64,000 nucleotides of DNA from the NCBI GenBank assembly GCA_945903275.1, contig CAMDNW010000005.1:1-64000 (forward strand), in the 5' to 3' direction. The DNA comes from Thermoflexus hugenholtzii JAD2. Lineage in GTDB: Bacteria; Chloroflexota; Dehalococcoidia; UBA2979. The first letter of the stretch is position 1, and each line of letters opens with the position of its first letter. Shown here in pieces: positions 63,027-64,000 of this stretch. Under the pieces are notes generated by a model. The model was given only the letters and a program-made list of their open reading frames with translations, did no database searches and was not told where the DNA came from. Made by a program: the position numbers and the translations under genes.

Positions 63027-63290
63027 TTACAGCATCAGCGCCGTGGGGAAGTCAGGGATACTCTCCCAGCGTCCCGGATCGATCGCCCGCATCACCGCGA
63101 TCGTCTTGATAACTTCAGGGTTGGCGAGGCCATGCGGTGCCTTCCCCGTCAGCACCATCAGCACGTTCTCCGCCTGCCGCTTCGAGCTCTCAACCGCGGT
63201 GACCGGCGACACGGAGGCGATATGAGGCGTGATGATCAAGTTGTCTAGGCTCAGCAACGGATCCTCTGCCGGAGGGAAGTGCAAAAGTTT
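63027..63290 (-). pseudogene. D-isomer-specific 2-hydroxyacid dehydrogenase, C-terminal remnant
   Basis: FPPAEDPLLSLDNLIITPHIASVSPVTAVESSKRQAENVLMVLTGKAPHGLANPEVIKTIAVMRA; N-terminal and NAD-binding region absent. Confidence 0.75.
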
Positions 63291-63301
63291 CCTCCAACGA
63301 T

Positions 63302-63850
63302 TCAGGTCAGTTCCGTGGCGAGCAGGTCGAGAAGAAGGCCATCCCGCCACGTGCCGTCGGGATCGCGCTGGTACTGCCGCATAATTCCGACCCGACGGAA
63401 GCCTACCTTCTCGTAGGCGCGGATCGCTCGCTCGTTGTGGGCGACTGGGTCGATGATGAGGCGGTGGTGCTCGAGGTCTTGAATGAGGTGCCGCGCAAGC
63501 GTTCGGACCGTGTCGGTACCTAGCCCGCGATTGTGGTACGGCGCGCCTAAGAACAGATCGATCCCTGCGCTGTGGTACTCGGGGGAGACCTCCTCGTGGT
63601 ATTGGATGAAGCCGACCGTTTCGCCTTCGTAGACCACCGCGAAGAATCCCTGGTGTGGCTTCCCTGCGGCCTTCCTTCGCAGATAGTCCTCGGTCGCGTC
63701 GGGGTACCAGCGGGCGACGTCTGGGTGCGCCGCCAGCTCCGCGATCCTGGAGGCGTCACTCGCCACCAAGGTCCGCAGGACGACGCGCTCGCCACGCAAT
63801 TCAATCAGGCTTGGCGGCTGTTCGTTCATCAAGAACCTCTTCTTCGGCAA
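63302..63850 (-). CDS. GNAT acetyltransferase, aminoglycoside 6'-N-acetyltransferase-like
   Basis: IELRGERVVLRTLVASDASRIAELAAHPDVARWYPD...; GIDLFLGAPYHNRGLGTDTVRTLARHLIQDLEHHRLIIDPVAHNERAIRAYEKVGFRRVGIM. Confidence 0.85.
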   Translation of the reverse strand: MPKKRFLMNEQPPSLIELRGERVVLRTLVASDASRIAELAAHPDVARWYPDATEDYLRRKAAGKPHQGFFAVVYEGETVGFIQYHEEVSPEYHSAGIDLFLGAPYHNRGLGTDTVRTLARHLIQDLEHHRLIIDPVAHNERAIRAYEKVGFRRVGIMRQYQRDPDGTWRDGLLLDLLATELT

Positions 63851-64000
63851 GAATCTCTCTTACCTACTAGTGCGGGCCGCGAGCAAACTTTCGGGTCAGC
63901 CAGTACACCGTGTCAGCGCGTTCCAGCCTCTCTCACTATGCGCAGGCGAACGCGAGCGTCGTGCGGGGCCGGCGTACGGGGGCGTCCTCGGGACGGGTTA

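Overview
High-GC bacterial chromosomal window. The gene content (repeated CaiB/BaiF CoA-transferases, CoxL/XdhA-like large subunits, thiolase + Zn-ribbon OB-fold pairs, a Baeyer-Villiger-type FMO, SDRs, OYE, MFS and peptide ABC transporters) suggests a Chloroflexota/Dehalococcoidia (SAR202-like) catabolic generalist; this taxonomic reading is inference. No rRNA, intact tRNA, CRISPR array, transposase or integrase was recognised. The main signals are: (1) a CaiB/BaiF family present as adjacent A+B pairs, a lone B, a pseudogenised B and a natural 879-aa A-B fusion, where by eye A keeps the catalytic-Asp segment and every B has lost it; (2) a translationally coupled ArsA-HSP20 / coiled-coil / FAD-oxidoreductase-SRPBCC operon; (3) a 3'-half tRNA-Gly(CCC) fragment that looks like an att scar; (4) several decayed genes in the 'intergenic' spaces (VWA-like, LysM, N-formylglutamate amidohydrolase, YCII, D-2-hydroxyacid dehydrogenase, CaiB), some with in-frame stops and no indels; (5) long perfect hairpins without U-tracts at the 3' ends of many transcription units; (6) a 129-bp perfect duplication of the 5' end of a DUF35 gene. 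All identifications come from reading motifs by eye; no database searches were run.
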